A stretch of DNA of 64,000 nt from Aldrovandia affinis (lineage: Eukaryota; Chordata; Actinopteri; Notacanthiformes; Halosauridae), in the NCBI GenBank assembly GCA_029706075.1, contig JAINUG010000179.1:1200501-1264500 (forward strand), given 5' to 3'. Every line of letters begins with the position of its first letter. The stretch's first letter is position 1. The translations under genes were made by a program, and so were the position numbers. The notes beneath the pieces are model-generated. The model had not been told where the DNA came from, did not search any database, and saw nothing but the letters and a program-made list of their open reading frames with translations. Below, piece by piece: positions 23,541 to 37,020 of this stretch.

Positions 23541-26500
23541 AGGAATTGAAATAGGTAACTTAACATTGCTGCCTGTGGATAGCTGGGGGCTTGCTATATC
23601 TCTGTCACCATCACCGTCACCGCCTGTTAGAATACCACTGAGTGAGGTGCTTCCAATTAAGGCTGCCATTCTCTGGTCATGGGCATACAAATCGGGTGGC
23701 CCTTGTCCACCACCAGTTTAGTTTGTTATTTTCTTGTTCTCACATATTCTTTTAAAACAAAATATCAAACCATTTATTTTTAACTTCTGCCACAGTGCAG
23801 TCACTCCGGAGACACAGCGTTGACGGCTTCAGAAATGGCGTTCCAGGCCGCTTTCTTCCCAGACGCCGTTACAACAGCGGACACACTCTTAAACAAAACA
23901 TTTTCTGGCCTCAACTTTGTCAATATTGTTTCATTCTTCATTTCAGAGAAGGTCTTCGTTCTTGTACCTTTTGATGGCCTGTTTGAGTTTATACTTTTTC
24001 TTTGACTTTGAGTCTTGACTATGCAACTGTGAAATCAGAAGGGCCTTATATGGATTTTCTGGGGCGTGTATTATGCTAATTAGAAATTACATGCGAGTGC
24101 ATATAACGTAAGAACAGTATACGCAACGTGGATATGAATAAGATTTACTGATGTTCATGTACATTAGGGTACATAAAAAAACATGAAGTTGTCACATACT
24201 TCGTACACTCGCTTGGAATTTTGATCCACTTAATGATTAAACTTGGAAGTATAAAAATCTGTTCAATATATCAATGTTTACGGGTCGCGCACAGTGAATG
24301 AATAACCCTGTTTATACTCTGGAGTGAGCCATTGAAAAGAACTGATAATATAGCTCCCAGATGAGGCGCGTTCTGGGGAGCTTTGCTTTGCTTTTAAAAA
24401 AATTGTTTCTTTCTTTTTTGACCCAAAATCCGAATGCATCATTGTCTCATGAATGTAATGAATGTCCTAGGTAATGTTTAATGCCCCTGTCCTTGTGGAA
24501 TGTATTGTTGAACCGGTTGTATACCTGAATGTCTTTTGTGTTTTCATTAGTTGGAAATGCAAACTTTTAAAAGAATATATCTTTTTTTTAAACAAATAAA
24601 GATACTTTCATGATCGTCTTATGGCTATTACATGCAAACAGCTTGTCCAGCCTTATATGTGTAATAACACATTAAGTGTACACAGGTTCAGGTACAGTTT
24701 CTGCCAGACATTGATTCTGTCGGTGGAGACAACTAACGATGATGCCCTTTTTTTTCAGTCAGTAAAATAAGCCAATCGATTTAGCCATGTAGCAAATACA
24801 GTGGGGGTGGAGATTCCACACCAGAAGGGTAAACAGTGTTATCTCCAATAACCAGATGGCATTTCACTTTCTCACTTTCACCTCTGTTAAATCACATCCC
24901 ATTTTGAATTAATGAGATTCAGGGCTATACTTCATTTTCTAACGTGATCTGATTTTCATCTGTCTGTGCCCAGCCACACCAAGCTCCTCGTGCTGTTCTT
25001 TTCTTTTAAATATCTTATACATTGCTCTCACAGTGAAAAAACTAAAAATGGAAATTGCCTGTCAATCACTCCACTATTGCTTCTGATTAACACACTCAGA
25101 AAAGCCTACACTGCTCATAAATACTGTGAAATATCAACTTCCCCACAGTTGTGTGAGCAATACAGATTTTATTATTATTATTTATTAGTTTATTTGTAAG
25201 GGACAAGCACAGAGAACATTGACAGCCGCAGAAGCAGTGCCCGATGCACTGCACATGTGTATATAGACAAAGTTAATTTCCAACAACAGTCCCTTGATGG
25301 GCATTAATAGTTCAAACAATCAATAAAATTACATTATTACAGTTCAAAATCAGTGCATACAATGACCAAAAACAACAACAGCAACAACAACCATACATGA
25401 CACGGAAAAAAATATATATCGCCATATTGTCAATTGTACTATTTAGTGTGAACTACAAACATATTCTATATAACTGTATCAGTGGCACATATATCACTTA
25501 AATTGGCACATATTTAAGCTTTTCATGTGCAATTCATGTTAAATGTCATGGGGAGTGGCTCATGAAAATCGACAGTTATGTTCAGTTATGTTCAATCAAA
25601 ATACACGGAAAAGAGAATAATGGCCCATTCAATTTACAGTGTGTGGTATACATTGTTAATTATGTGTAATATTTTGGTTGTACTGTAAATCATTTTTTCT
25701 TATTGCAAGAAAACTACACTTTGCAAATCTGCTCCTAATTAGTTGCCTATGGCATTATTACTGCAAGTGATTTAAAAATAAACTGGCAAGTTTTTCACAT
25801 CAGTGAAACCAGTTTGTAACTTTATAAAACATTTTTGTTTGTACATCTTACCAGATCTAGGTAAACCCCACTGTGTCCTACCACTGTTTAAGGACACGAA
25901 TAAGCTCTCTCTTGCCTCCTTGTTGTCTCCAAGTATGTGTGTCCCCCTTTTTTCCCTTTCAGTTTTCTGAATGTATCCAATTATCCGTCTGTATTTTAGA
26001 TATTCTAGCCGCTGCCATATCTTGCCTTCATAGTCTATTTTACCTAAATAAACCAGTAAAAATTGTGTTTTACCATTTTGTCATATCTATTTTAGCCTAC
26101 AATTTTTAAAACAACTGTAATTTAGTCCAAAAGGTTTGGATTCCCAGTTAAAATATTAGTCAAGCTGGTATGAAAGTAATATTTATTTATTGATACTATT
26201 ATTGGCAAAGCAGTGAGTTCCAAATGTTTTACCATTTACTGTTTCACCCATTATCAACACAATATATTGTACGTGACGTCACTTTGCCATACCTTAGCTT
26301 TTGCTAAAATGATGCCACTGGGGGGAAAGCATTCCTATTTTATGTGTAAGAAAGTCATGAGCCACCCCCTATAGTACATTTCCTGGGGATTATTTCTTCA
26401 TATTAACCATATATAGATAAGTTATAATCTATCTGAGTAAAATAATAATATATTTCATCAGAGGGTGGAAAAATAAATTGTTAAAATGATTTTTTATCAA

Positions 26501-26548
26501 TCTATTATTCCCAATCTATTATTCCTGCCCTGTGACATCATCTGCCCT
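23541..26548. other. Intergenic; no gene recognised
   Basis: AT-rich. An (ATT)n run followed by TTTATTTGTAAGGGACAAGC (25165-25210) resembles an interspersed fish repeat, but I could not place it in a family. No exon-like or domain-bearing frame was seen. Confidence 0.35.
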
Positions 26549-27110
26549 ATTACATTTACATTTTACATTTTAAGCATTTAGCAGACGCTCTTATCCAGAG
26601 CGACTTACAAGATGTGCATTAATACATGGTATTAATACATTGCATTTATACATTAAATCATAGTTCGGGCAAGAGATCAGTGCAGTAATACAGCGATAGA
26701 CATCTTTGCAGGCAGCTGTGTTCCATACCTGTAACACTGGGTCAAAACCTATTTGAAGCTTGGGAAAGCTAATGTGGATTATGCCAATTTGTCCCATCTC
26801 ATTGTATCACAAACTTAATTGTCTTCATTGACTGATTGATTTTAGAGAAGACATGCCCTGAAGAAGGCTATTTTGCCTCCAGAACAACTTACAAATTGCA
26901 AACAAAAATGTTAAGCAACGAGCAGTAACGATTCTGGGACATTTGACCCTTCCAGGAAGGCATCCAAAGGTTACAGAACGCAGTAGTCTAGCAAGAGCAT
27001 AAGGTTTGAAAATATATTTTAGGTAAGAGGGTGCAGCTCCTCTTGCTGCCCTGTAAGCTAGGACCAGAATTTTGTATTTTATCCGAGTCATACCTGGTTT
27101 CTAGTGGAGG
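26549..27110 (-). mobile_element. L2-like LINE fragment: reverse transcriptase C terminus plus 3'UTR
   Basis: The minus-strand frame 27091-26825 reads RIKYKILVLAYRAARGAAPSYL and then FKPYALARLLRS, the typical C-terminal region of L2-clade reverse transcriptases. It is followed by a 3'UTR whose end (TTGTAAGTCGCTCTGGATAA, GAGCGTCTGCTAAATGCT, then ATGTAA-type repeats) matches the copy at 62880-63402. The copy is 5'-truncated and its frame degenerates after LRS. Confidence 0.8.
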
Positions 27111-28699
27111 GAGATAAGAAGAGGCATGACTGGCGAGTATTTTGTATGGCTATGGACAAGATGTGCAGCAGCATTCTGGATGAGCTGGAGAGCCCTTAAT
27201 GCACATGCAAGAAGACTAGCTAGGAAAGAGTGGCAGTAGTTCAGTCAGGATAGCACTAGGGCCTAGATTATGATCTGGGTAGCTCAGATCAACACTAGCT
27301 CAGCCGGTAAGAGCGGTCAGATAGGTAGGATGAGAACCATTTGTGGGCATTGCCTGATACACCCATTTCCCCCAGGGTTGCCAAAACAACCTGATGTTCG
27401 ACTGTAAGGAAAGCAGCACAGAGATGAATGTGGCAGAGGACACTGTAGTAGATTTGAGTGCTTCAGTCACATAGAGAAGAGTTGAGTGGCTAGGCTTGAA
27501 GCCAGACTGATTAAGGTCAAGTGGGACATGTTGAGTCAGGTAGCTTATCAGCTGGTTGGATACAACCGGTTCAAGGTTCCTTTTTTCACCTTTTCATCGC
27601 ACAGTAAAAATACAAATGTAGATATTTTTCAAATACCTATGGAGGTCACTGTATATGCCTACTGTAATTACCAACTTGTCTTCAGGATATTAATTTCATT
27701 AGGCTCGCTGTCGGGTGTGGTCCGGAATGGGCTACAATCCTAGAGACAGTTGACCTAATAATGAAAAATTGAGCCTAATATCCATTCAGTCCATCCTGTT
27801 CTGTTTGAAACCAAACCACATACCAAGTCCACTTTCGTAGAGACAGACATCACAATCCTTAGTATATTTAAAGGCCAACTACTTCCAGGAAAAAAAGCTC
27901 CTGCTAGCTGATCTGTCTGTCTTCCACCTACAAGTGTCGAGCGCATTTGGATCACAGAGGCAAATGAGAGATAGCTATGAAACCCTGCTGTGTGGCATAA
28001 GTGCAGTCTGTGAAAATCCCAAGTAACACAGTCATAATACCGTCGCCTCCAGCCCAATAGTTCCCAACCATAACCATGCCATCTTCCCAAAGCAAATGTT
28101 CCACAAGCTGTGTACATTTGTCTGATAGTGGTCCACACCAGAAATTCTTGTATGATAACAGATAATTGCATGTGCACCCACAAACACACCGGGTGCATTC
28201 CCTCCTGTGACATTTTTCGCTTCTATCATTGACAGCCAAATTCATGTGAATGTATTATAGAAAGACTAACATTCATAACATTCATCACTAAAAGTTAAGA
28301 AAAACACAAAGTTTTAAGATTTTCTAGCAATCATTAAACGTTCAAATTTGACTTTGTATTTAGACAACCAGGTCCAAACTGATTTTTTTTTAAAAGTTAT
28401 TAAGAAAATAGATTGTCAAAGAAAAATAATTGGTTCTCGACTGTATCTAGAGGTATTCAACTAATTTGCTATTTGCAGACCAAAATCAGTCACACAATCA
28501 GTGTCATGGTATCAGTCTGTTTGTATTTGTGTTTTAATCCTCACTGTGTGTGTGTGGGGGGGGAACAACAACTTACTGTACGTTGTACATGATTAGCAAT
28601 GGTTCAGATGCGTTGTGGCATGCTATCTTTTTTTAAAGAGCTATTAGATAGTTTAATAGTTTAGTTTCATAGATTAAATATCTAGACACTGATCCTGGA
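27111..28699. other. Intergenic, partly repeat-like; no gene recognised
   Basis: The stretch 27111-27500 ('gcagcagcattctggatgag', 'gagtggcagtagttcagtca') resembles an interspersed fish repeat next to the L2 fragment but carries no diagnostic domain. The overlapping short frames at 27755-28245 are not supported as genes. Confidence 0.35.
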
Positions 28700-29659
28700 A
28701 TGCAGATGAACAAAATGTTCAAGAAGGGCCTTGGTCATGGAGGTGACAAAAAACCCAATGGCCACTCCAAGAGAGATTCAGAGTTCCTCTGCAGCATTGG
28801 GAGAACCTGGCAGAAGGACAACCATCTCTACAGCACTCCATCAATCAGACCTTTATGGTAGTGGCTAGATGGAAGCCACTCCTGAGAAAAAGACATATGA
28901 CAGCCCACCTGGAGTTTGCCAAACAGCACCTAAAGGACTCTAAACGCATTTGGAAAAAGATTCTCTGGTCTGATGGGACACAAATTTAACTTTTTGGCCT
29001 GAATGCCAAGTGCTATCATAAAGGCCTGATTGATGGAGTGGTGCAGAGGTGGTTGTTCTTCTGCTAGATTCTCCTATCGCTGCAGAGGAACTCTGAAGCT
29101 TTCTTAGAGTGGCCATTGGGTTCTTGGTCACCTCCCTGACCAAGGCTCTTCTTGCTCGGTTACTGAGTTTGGCTGGACAGCCAGCTCTAAGAAGAGTCGT
29201 GGCGGTTCCAAACTTCTTCCATTTCACAATGATGGAGCCCACTTTTAATGCTTCAGCAATGTTTTTATACCCTTCCCCAGATCTATACCTCAACACAACT
29301 CTATCTCGGAGGTCTATGGAGAGTTCCTGGGACTTAATGTGTTTTTTGCTCTGACATGCACTGTGAACTGTGGGACTTTATATAGACATGCATTCTAAAG
29401 CATGTACAATCAATTGAATTTGCCACAGGTGGGCTACAATCAAGTTCTAGAGACATCTCAAGGATGATCAAAGGGAACAGGATGCATCTGAGCTCAATTT
29501 AAAGTGTCATAGCAAAGAGTCTGAATACTTATATAAATGTGAAAATAAGTTCCAATTTTTCATTGGAAAAAAATGAATTTAATCTGTTTGAGAATAAGGC
29601 TGTAACATAACAAAATGTAGAAAAAGTGAAGGGGTCTGAATACTTTCCGAATGCACTGT
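28700..29659. mobile_element. Rearranged Tc1/mariner element: two transposase segments in inverted orientation
   Basis: The left part (28721-29016, plus strand) encodes transposase pieces around VTKNPMATPREIQSSSAAL, and further on nucleotides for LEFAKQHL and the 'ttctctggtctgatgggaca' block. The right part (minus strand, 29296 down to 29017) reads YRSGEGYKNIAEALKV then VREVTKNPMATLRKLQ, the HTH and linker of a Tc1 transposase. Both share an inverted segment of about 137 bp (28721-28858 and 29017-29153). The right end, 'ctgaatactttccgaatgca' to CTGTA at 29659, is a Tc1-type terminal repeat; no left counterpart was found. It cannot encode an active enzyme. Confidence 0.88.
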
Positions 29660-29961
29660 AGGAGCTCTGTGAGTCGCATACAGTGCACTGGGCAGCAGTG
29701 CACTCTACTGGAGGAGTTTGGAAGTGCAATCACAACAGGGACTGTGGCTGCACCAGTTTCATTCAACAAGAAACCCACAGCGGCACTGCAGCCTCGGCCC
29801 ACAACCAACTGCTGAGTCTAGACAAAATCTCACAAAATGGCACTGTATATTTGAGAAATGGGAGCAGAGAAGGTCATAGGGATGACTGAAAGTCCCAGGT
29901 CTGCTCCAACTGTTGGATGCTTTGTATATGGTATAGAGTAGATGGTTTAATACCTATACAC

Positions 29962-30190
29962 CAGTGGTTCCCAAACTTGGTCCTGGGGATCTATTGTGTA
30001 TGCTGGTTTTCATTACAACCATAATTGCAACCTCTGAATTGTAGCAAGCTGTTTGTTGGTTTATATTACACTTGTAATGTTTATTGAAGGATGTTTTACC
30101 CTCTAAATATTGTCAGAAATAGCTAAGTATGCCATGAAGAACAAAAAAACAAGCATAGTGGGTCACCAGGACCAAATTTGGGAACCACTG
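29962..30190. mobile_element. hAT-type MITE with near-perfect 8-bp target-site duplication
   Basis: A 229-bp element with inverted ends of about 25 bp starting CAGTGGTTCCCAAACTTGGT and ending (reverse complement) CAGTGGTTCCCAAATTTGGT. The flanking octamers CTATACAC (29954-29961) and CTATATAC (30191-30198) differ at one base. There is no coding capacity. Confidence 0.92.
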
Positions 30191-30198
30191 CTATATAC

Positions 30199-33100
30199 CC
30201 TTTACTGCCTCAAGACAAGAACTCTCATCTTGTAGGGACCAAGCAGGCCCAAATTGTAGTGACAGCAGGAGGGATGCACATCAGAAGGGAAGAGTATGAA
30301 CTAAGTGTCAACCACAAGACAGAGCTTCTGCCACAAGACCCAGAAGATCTCAAATGATGGCAGGAATAAGATGCTAAGTTAGGGTCACTGTGCTGGACCA
30401 AAACAGACCTTCCCCTGAGATACCTTTCACCACCCACCATGCAGCAAAGACCTTGTGCCCTCTACGGGATACTGACAGTCCGCGACAAAGCTCCGTGCAG
30501 AGGACAGAGTTGCACTAGCCAGCAAAATCACCCGCTGATGGCTAATAGTTCCCAAGACACTTTACTGTGGCTGCATGTGAAACCTGAGAATGGGGCTGAG
30601 TGAATGCTTTGCTATCATTAATGATTTTAGAAACCATTTTAGGAGAAGTGCTTATAAATTACCAGGCCAATTACATTTTAGGCTGAAGGTTCATTTTGAA
30701 CTTTATGTACTGTTACCTTTATAAACATTTACCATAAGCATAAATTAATCAGCTATACATCGTGGTAAAAGCCTCCCACAAAGCTACTACAATGTTATAT
30801 TCTGGATACTGCTAAACCCAACATAGAAACAGTGCCACGTTATTAAGACTTAATGGCAATATGTATATGACTAGACATCAGGGGCCATTTGTATCAAGCC
30901 ACTCAAAGTAAAAAAAAAAGTCTTTATTGGAAACTTGTGTTGACCATCAAAGAATAGATTTTCCAAAAGCAGATTGGTTCTTCCCCTTTGCAATTTCGGC
31001 GATTGATTACCTCATCTTTAATTTGCAGCACTCGTGAAAACACACCCAAGAGTTGCTCTTGTGAACATTTAAAGACTTACCTATGAGAAAGGGTGAGTTG
31101 CTTGATAACTACATTTCACCAATCACTTAGCAAAGAATGATTTCACTTCAAAGTAAGCTCAAAGGTGTGTTGTGTAATACTTACACATACCGGCCCGATC
31201 TTGAACTCACAGGAAAGCTGACACTTCAAATATGAGGTGTGATCTTGACACCTTGCTTAAGCATACCTGCGTGAATGTGCAATGCTTGTTCTGAAGTGCT
31301 GTAAAGCTAGTTAATCTGTCAAATTTGGATGAAGTTCTGCCAACACTTACACAATCAAATAATTTTCTCAGAATTGATCATTTATGCGATGTACAAACTC
31401 CCAATTGCTGCAGACTCTTCAGTATTGGGCTGCTTCAACTCTATGCTCTTCACCACGTGTTTTATATGGCATGTGTTGTATATGCAAAATTAAGAAATCA
31501 GAAAGCAAACCAATCTTTAAATGCCATTGTAAACTTTAATAAATCCACCAAAAATACACCATGCAGATATTTCTGTGTTCTTTTCTCCTGGAAAGCATGT
31601 TAAGCATTACATAGAATACTGAAATAAACAGAGGCTGTAAAATGTACAGCAATCCCCCGCAGCAGCAAGGCAATTGTCAATTTGAATAACCTTGTCTTGA
31701 TTATGACAACAAATGAAAAACAAATATGACAATGAACTGCCCTAACACTAGGTGGTCCATGCAAATAGAAAACCTGTTTGGCTTTTAAATATCCAACTAA
31801 AATAAACTTTATCTAGTCATGGCTGGAGACAATTTACATTTAAACAAAATTATAATAATTTAACAGATAGGGCTAACCCAGTGTTGTCAAAAGAAGTTCA
31901 TTTAGGACAACCAATTTCCACATTACAGGCAAGCTATAGCGGAAGCAGAATGAATAATATACAGTCCCTTTTCACTTAAGAGCATATGGGCCAAGAGCCT
32001 TGTAAAATACAACAGAATCATTGACAAAAAAAACCCAAAACACACTCCTAAATCTCAGCAACATAGCCAATAATATAGCTCAATAAAACACATTTAATGA
32101 GAGCATAAATATACTATGTTCTAAACCTCAGTTTATGAAAATATGTTCCCTGCTTAAGAATATTTCCTTGAATAAAATCAACTTAGAAAAATACTTCTTG
32201 GGATGTAAACTCACGCTCCCCCCCCGAATCTAGAATAGGCACTGTTACCAAGGGGGCATTACAGTGCTGAACAACATGAGTAAATCTTTTACATTCTCTA
32301 ACCCGGAGGGGTGGCTAGGCTGAGGAGGGTCCCTTTTGTAAAATCTGCAACTACCAGAGATACATTTACACCATGTGCTTATGTCCCACTTTCCCCAATA
32401 AAAATACATAACACACAGACTGTGCATAGACAATTTCCATTTTACACTTTTCCCTCTTCCCTCTGAACACACTCACAAAGATGGACAAAAACAATGTTAC
32501 ACACCAGTCAATGGAAAAGGTAGCCATGTGCAAGCCATGGCAAGGCACATTTAACAGGAGTGTGTTCATGTCAATAACATTGGCAGAATAATAAGAAAGC
32601 AGACCTTTTTGTCAGCCCTTCACCTCCAGCATGTTGGCATGTACAGAAGATGACAATTTAAACACTAAATATGGAAAATGCGTATTTGTGCAAAAGTCAC
32701 AAAATGTAAATTAAAATTGATCATGGAACATCAGAGTGTGTTTAGAGGGAATCATGGATTAAAATTTTTGCTGCAAGTCTTGATACAGTCTGATGTATGA
32801 GGAAATATCCTCATTGAATAAAAGGTTAAATGTTTACAGTGCATCTTGTTAGGGGTGGGGTTTCCACTCCAGAGTGTCCTCAAAACCTCTCCATACCTCA
32901 AAAAAAAAAAAAAAAAAAGCTGTGCTGTCTCACAATGACACACCCTGGCTGCTTTACTGCCCCGGGCGGCTTTACCGATCGGCTGCAAGTTAGGGCAAAT
33001 ACACGGATTTAAAATTCACGCTTACGGCAAAGCTGATGAGTGCAGCTTGTTTTGGAAATGCATCATCTGAGAATGAGAATAGTCTACAAACTTAATCAAT

Positions 33101-35697
33101 GGCTTTTTGGAGACCTGAACATCACCTCTTGCACACCTCTTGATACCCATCTAATATGGCCCAAAACAAGACAGAAATTATAGTGATGTGCACTGTAGGA
33201 AACAAGTAACACAAAGTTATACAGGAAAGGGGCAATTTGTGATAAGCACTCTGAGGAAGGTGTCAGTCTGGACAGGGGAATCAGGGTGATTAATGGACAT
33301 GCCTACTGGCAGGGCCAGCAAAAACAGCAAAAGCATCAACGAAAGCAAAGCAAAAGCAAGAACAACTGAAAAGTCTCAAAGTGTCGGAGCAGTGTTTTGC
33401 CAAAAGGCGAAGGTTTTTATTTTGTTTATTATTTTGGTTTATGGTTTTTGGCTGGAACCCATGAGGGGGGCTGAAGATCTTTTTATTTTTATTGTGTTCA
33501 GTTTATTTTGACTGTTCTGTTCCTACCCTGGTTTCGTCGTACGGCATGTGACACGATCACATGAAATATCACAATGCAGCTTTTCGGGGCTGGATTGAAC
33601 GGTAAGAACATGGGTTTTATTCCTTATGCATAGTTTTCACAGACTTTTCTTTCATTGACACGGAGTAGTGCACAACAAGTTTAGATTTTGCACATGTAAA
33701 CTTGAAATCATTGTGGTGACCTCAATTACACTGGCTGTTCCTGGCAGTAGAGTGCTATGCTCCAGAATGCATTTTTCTTGCGGCTGAAACTGCTATTCAA
33801 AAATTGTTATTATGAACTGTTATTTTATCGTAGGATTTTACAGAGTGATATGAGTGACATTTAACATTTCTTTCCAAAGGGCTAGAGGAGGCTTGTTTAT
33901 GTGGACTTCTGAACTACTCCCTCTCTGACTATACATACAGTGCATACTGTATACAATAGCAGACAATCAGAGCTTCTGCGCGAGTGGCGTATGACAGAGA
34001 TATTCGACTTGAATTCTGTACTCCAGCCAGCAGTAGACAGCAATACTAATGTACTGATGTTCCGTCTCTGGCCAATCACACAAAATGGTCAAAATCAAGA
34101 TGGTTGGTCAAAGAATAAATGGAGAGTGTAAGCTCCTGGGCTTGCTGAGACTTATTGGACTTATATTGGACACCTAAACCTTTGCATGACAAAAATTCAC
34201 TAGCTTGCCAAGTATGTTTTTTACAACAATACTGACATTGCTTCAATTGTAAAATACATTTTGTAAACAATAACTTGCCATTGCATATAGTATTATACAT
34301 AGGCCTGATCGTTCTGTTAATCATCACTGAAAATGGGTTGATGAGTCTACTCCTTGTAATGTCATTACTAAGTTACCATTAGTCATTTTGGGCTTTTTGC
34401 CTTGTAACAGACACAAAGGATACATTTTATTGCTTGTTCATTGAAAATAACTGTTCTTTAAGAGCATGCCATTTGTAGCCATCATTCCTAAAATATAGGG
34501 TCCATTTTAGCCTAATTTATAGTCCCCACTATTGACTTTTAGATTAATTCATTCTAACAATATATTCTGTTTTCATTCCAATACTAGTCCAAAACAGTTA
34601 GTACCGTAGTTTGGCAGGCTAGCCATCTATCTGAATTAAAGTGTTAAATTACCTTGTTACAATACATGCTAAAAAATGAGCAAATTTGATTATTTTGAAT
34701 TTCATTTACATCACTACAGCCAAAGTACATTTAAGACTGAGGTTTTGGGGAGAAAGTGTTAGTAACGAATACATGTAGTTGACCATATTAATATTTGGTA
34801 GCCATCTAAATTCAGTTAGCCAGTTAATGTGGTACAATTAGTAAGCTAGAAAGGTAATTTACTGTACTATTGACTTTGTTTGGTAGCAAGCTAGTCAATT
34901 TTGTAATGTACATCACAAGTGTTCAATTAAGATAGCATTAAGATGCATGCCAAATAACATGTGCATGTAAGACTCAGTTTATTGACATACAGTATGCATT
35001 AAAAATGAATTGATAAATGACTGACTAATGGGTTGAAAATGGCTAAGGTCCAAATCAGGATTATTAATCAATTATCCAAATTGCAACAACTGCTACCAAA
35101 TGCTAACTCAACAATGCTAACAAATGCATTTCCACAGCTTTCTGCATTCCAATTCCCTCATGTAACTAGATGCTGCTCAATGTTTTCTACCTCCCTTCCT
35201 ATACTATACACTTTTTCTTAAAGGTATTGTCACAGACTTAATACAATACTCCAATTGTCTTGTTGCTGGAAACCTTTGAGATGCACGTTAAACTGTTGTG
35301 CAGGTCCATATTAAAACACTATATGGAGTACATGGAGCCTAACCCTGGTCTTAGAGATCCAAAGTCCTGATAATTTTAGAGATTCCCATCAACCAGCAGC
35401 ATATCCAACAACGGGACAAGTGGAAGATTCTAATTCTCATTCAATCAATGATGCCAATTAAGTAATCAAGACCCCAAATGAAATGAAGAATACATCCCAT
35501 GGATCCCCCAGCAGGCCCCACTTGAACGGTGGTTCATCAAAACGACACATACATTAAGGATTAATGGAGGGTTCTGGGAGCAGCGTGGACTGCTCCTCTG
35601 GCAGGCCCTCATGGATTTCCACACCAAAATGTATGAATTTTGTGGAGGGGGGAAACAATGTAATCTCAAATCTCTAAAAACATCTCTGGAGGCACGT
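30199..35697. other. Intergenic and chst12 3' flank; no gene recognised
   Basis: AT-rich. It contains a poly(A) run at about 32900-32918. Open frames of 60-92 codons show no family resemblance. The nearest AATAAA on the minus strand downstream of the chst12 stop is at about 34978-34983, a candidate polyadenylation signal some 715 bases past the stop. Confidence 0.4.
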
Positions 35698-37020
35698 CTA
35701 CAAGTCATGTAAGAGTTTGTCTGGCTTCGAGTATCCGAACAGTTTGAAATCTGCTTCATAGAGCTTGTACAGCTTTTTCCTTGACTCATAGGGGATATTG
35801 GCAAACCAGTCTTGCTCCCAACTGCTAGCGGTTTTGTTGCGGTAGCTGGGAGGGAACTGGACGATGTTATCCACACGAAGGACGCGGAGCAAGTGCTCGG
35901 CATCCTCGTCCAGTGTCTCCAGCTTTCCTATGAAGTCATAGTTGATTTGGCAGGGATGACACAAGCGATACACTTGTCTCCAGTGCTCGTTAAAGGGCAT
36001 CTCTTTTTCCGTCTCATGGTCCAACAGATACTGAATGAAGTTTGAAAAAGATGGCCGAATGCCAGCGCTGAACGCGTCAATGACTGAAGAAGGGGGATTG
36101 GAGTAATTGCCGTACCTCTTCAACATGACGACGGCAAACGCTCGGTAGAACTCCTCGTTCACCTGCTCAAACTTGTTCCTGTAGGCCGAGATCAGGCGGA
36201 CAAACGGGTCCCTGACGAACAGGAATTTGGTGTACTTCTTCAGCTTGATTTTCATCAAGTGGCGGGAGAACTTGCCATAGCGCTTCCAGAACTTGTTGAA
36301 GGTGAGATGGAGACTGCTGTTGTGGATGTGTTCGGTCGGAATAGCCAGAGGGTCGTGGTAGGGTACACCATTGACACCATTGAGGCTCTCGCTCAGCACA
36401 ATCATAATGCGCTTCCAGTTGGTGCACGCCACCTTGGGCACGTAGCAGTAGATGATCCCATGTCGGTCGTCAACGATTAAGTGGTCCAGCTCTTTGTTGG
36501 GAATGTCATCAAAAGTCCTGCCCTTACCCGGGAAATCCAGGATGCTGTTGATGCTGCACAAGTCATGCACTAACTGCTTCCTGTCATCCTGCCTCTGCTT
36601 CTTTTCCATAGTGATGGGAGTCCAGTGAATTTTCCACTCACGTCTTGACACATACTTCTCTTCTGGGTTCCCAGCATCCCCGGACATATTTCCCAGGGCC
36701 CCCAGCGTGTTGTCATCCCTTACTTCTTTACTGGACTCCGAACTTCTCTCCAAGAACTGGTTAACAAATGTGTCAATGTCTGACAGGAAAGATTTCCCTT
36801 TGTCATCACTGGCTTTGTGCCTAGGGGTGAAATGTCTTTCAGGAGGGGGATAGGAAGACGGAGGTCCAGATATGGTGCTGTGCAGGTACAAATGGGTGGC
36901 TCCCACATCGTCCCAATAAATAATAATCAGCAGGATCATACATAAGGATCCGAGGATAAGAAAAATTCGAAAAAGTCTTGACTTCCCCATTTTATTGGAT
37001 ACAAGATGAGAACATTCCAT
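35698..37020 (-). CDS. chst12: Carbohydrate sulfotransferase 12 (chondroitin 4-O-sulfotransferase 2)
   Basis: Transfers sulfate from PAPS to position 4 of GalNAc in chondroitin and dermatan chains in the Golgi lumen. Type II membrane protein: short N-terminal cytosolic end, one signal anchor at about residues 17-36 (FRIF...LLIIIYW), a variable stem (about 40-130), then the catalytic domain. The 5'-phosphosulfate loop is VPKVACTNWKR (194-204) and the 3'-phosphate motif FVRDPFVRLISAY (268-280). Blocks such as FNEHWRQVYRLCHPCQI and GKLETLDEDAEHLL are those of CHST12. N-glycosylation sites are N111, N234, N305 and N395. The open frame has 440 codons, but human CHST12 begins at the residue matching Met11 (MGKSRLF), so translation from 36990 (430 residues) is equally likely; both ATGs have A at -3 and G at +4. 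All coding sequence is in one exon, as in other vertebrates. It lies next to eif3b, as in human. Frame intact. Confidence 0.96.
   Translation of the reverse strand: MECSHLVSNKMGKSRLFRIFLILGSLCMILLIIIYWDDVGATHLYLHSTISGPPSSYPPPERHFTPRHKASDDKGKSFLSDIDTFVNQFLERSSESSKEVRDDNTLGALGNMSGDAGNPEEKYVSRREWKIHWTPITMEKKQRQDDRKQLVHDLCSINSILDFPGKGRTFDDIPNKELDHLIVDDRHGIIYCYVPKVACTNWKRIMIVLSESLNGVNGVPYHDPLAIPTEHIHNSSLHLTFNKFWKRYGKFSRHLMKIKLKKYTKFLFVRDPFVRLISAYRNKFEQVNEEFYRAFAVVMLKRYGNYSNPPSSVIDAFSAGIRPSFSNFIQYLLDHETEKEMPFNEHWRQVYRLCHPCQINYDFIGKLETLDEDAEHLLRVLRVDNIVQFPPSYRNKTASSWEQDWFANIPYESRKKLYKLYEADFKLFGYSKPDKLLHDL

Noticed and set aside
23082..23549. A 155-codon plus-strand frame.
   Set aside because: It spans the SINE at 23133-23525 and its flanks; chance frame.
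35466..35903. A 145-codon minus-strand frame overlapping the end of chst12.
   Set aside because: Out-of-frame shadow of chst12 running into its 3'UTR.
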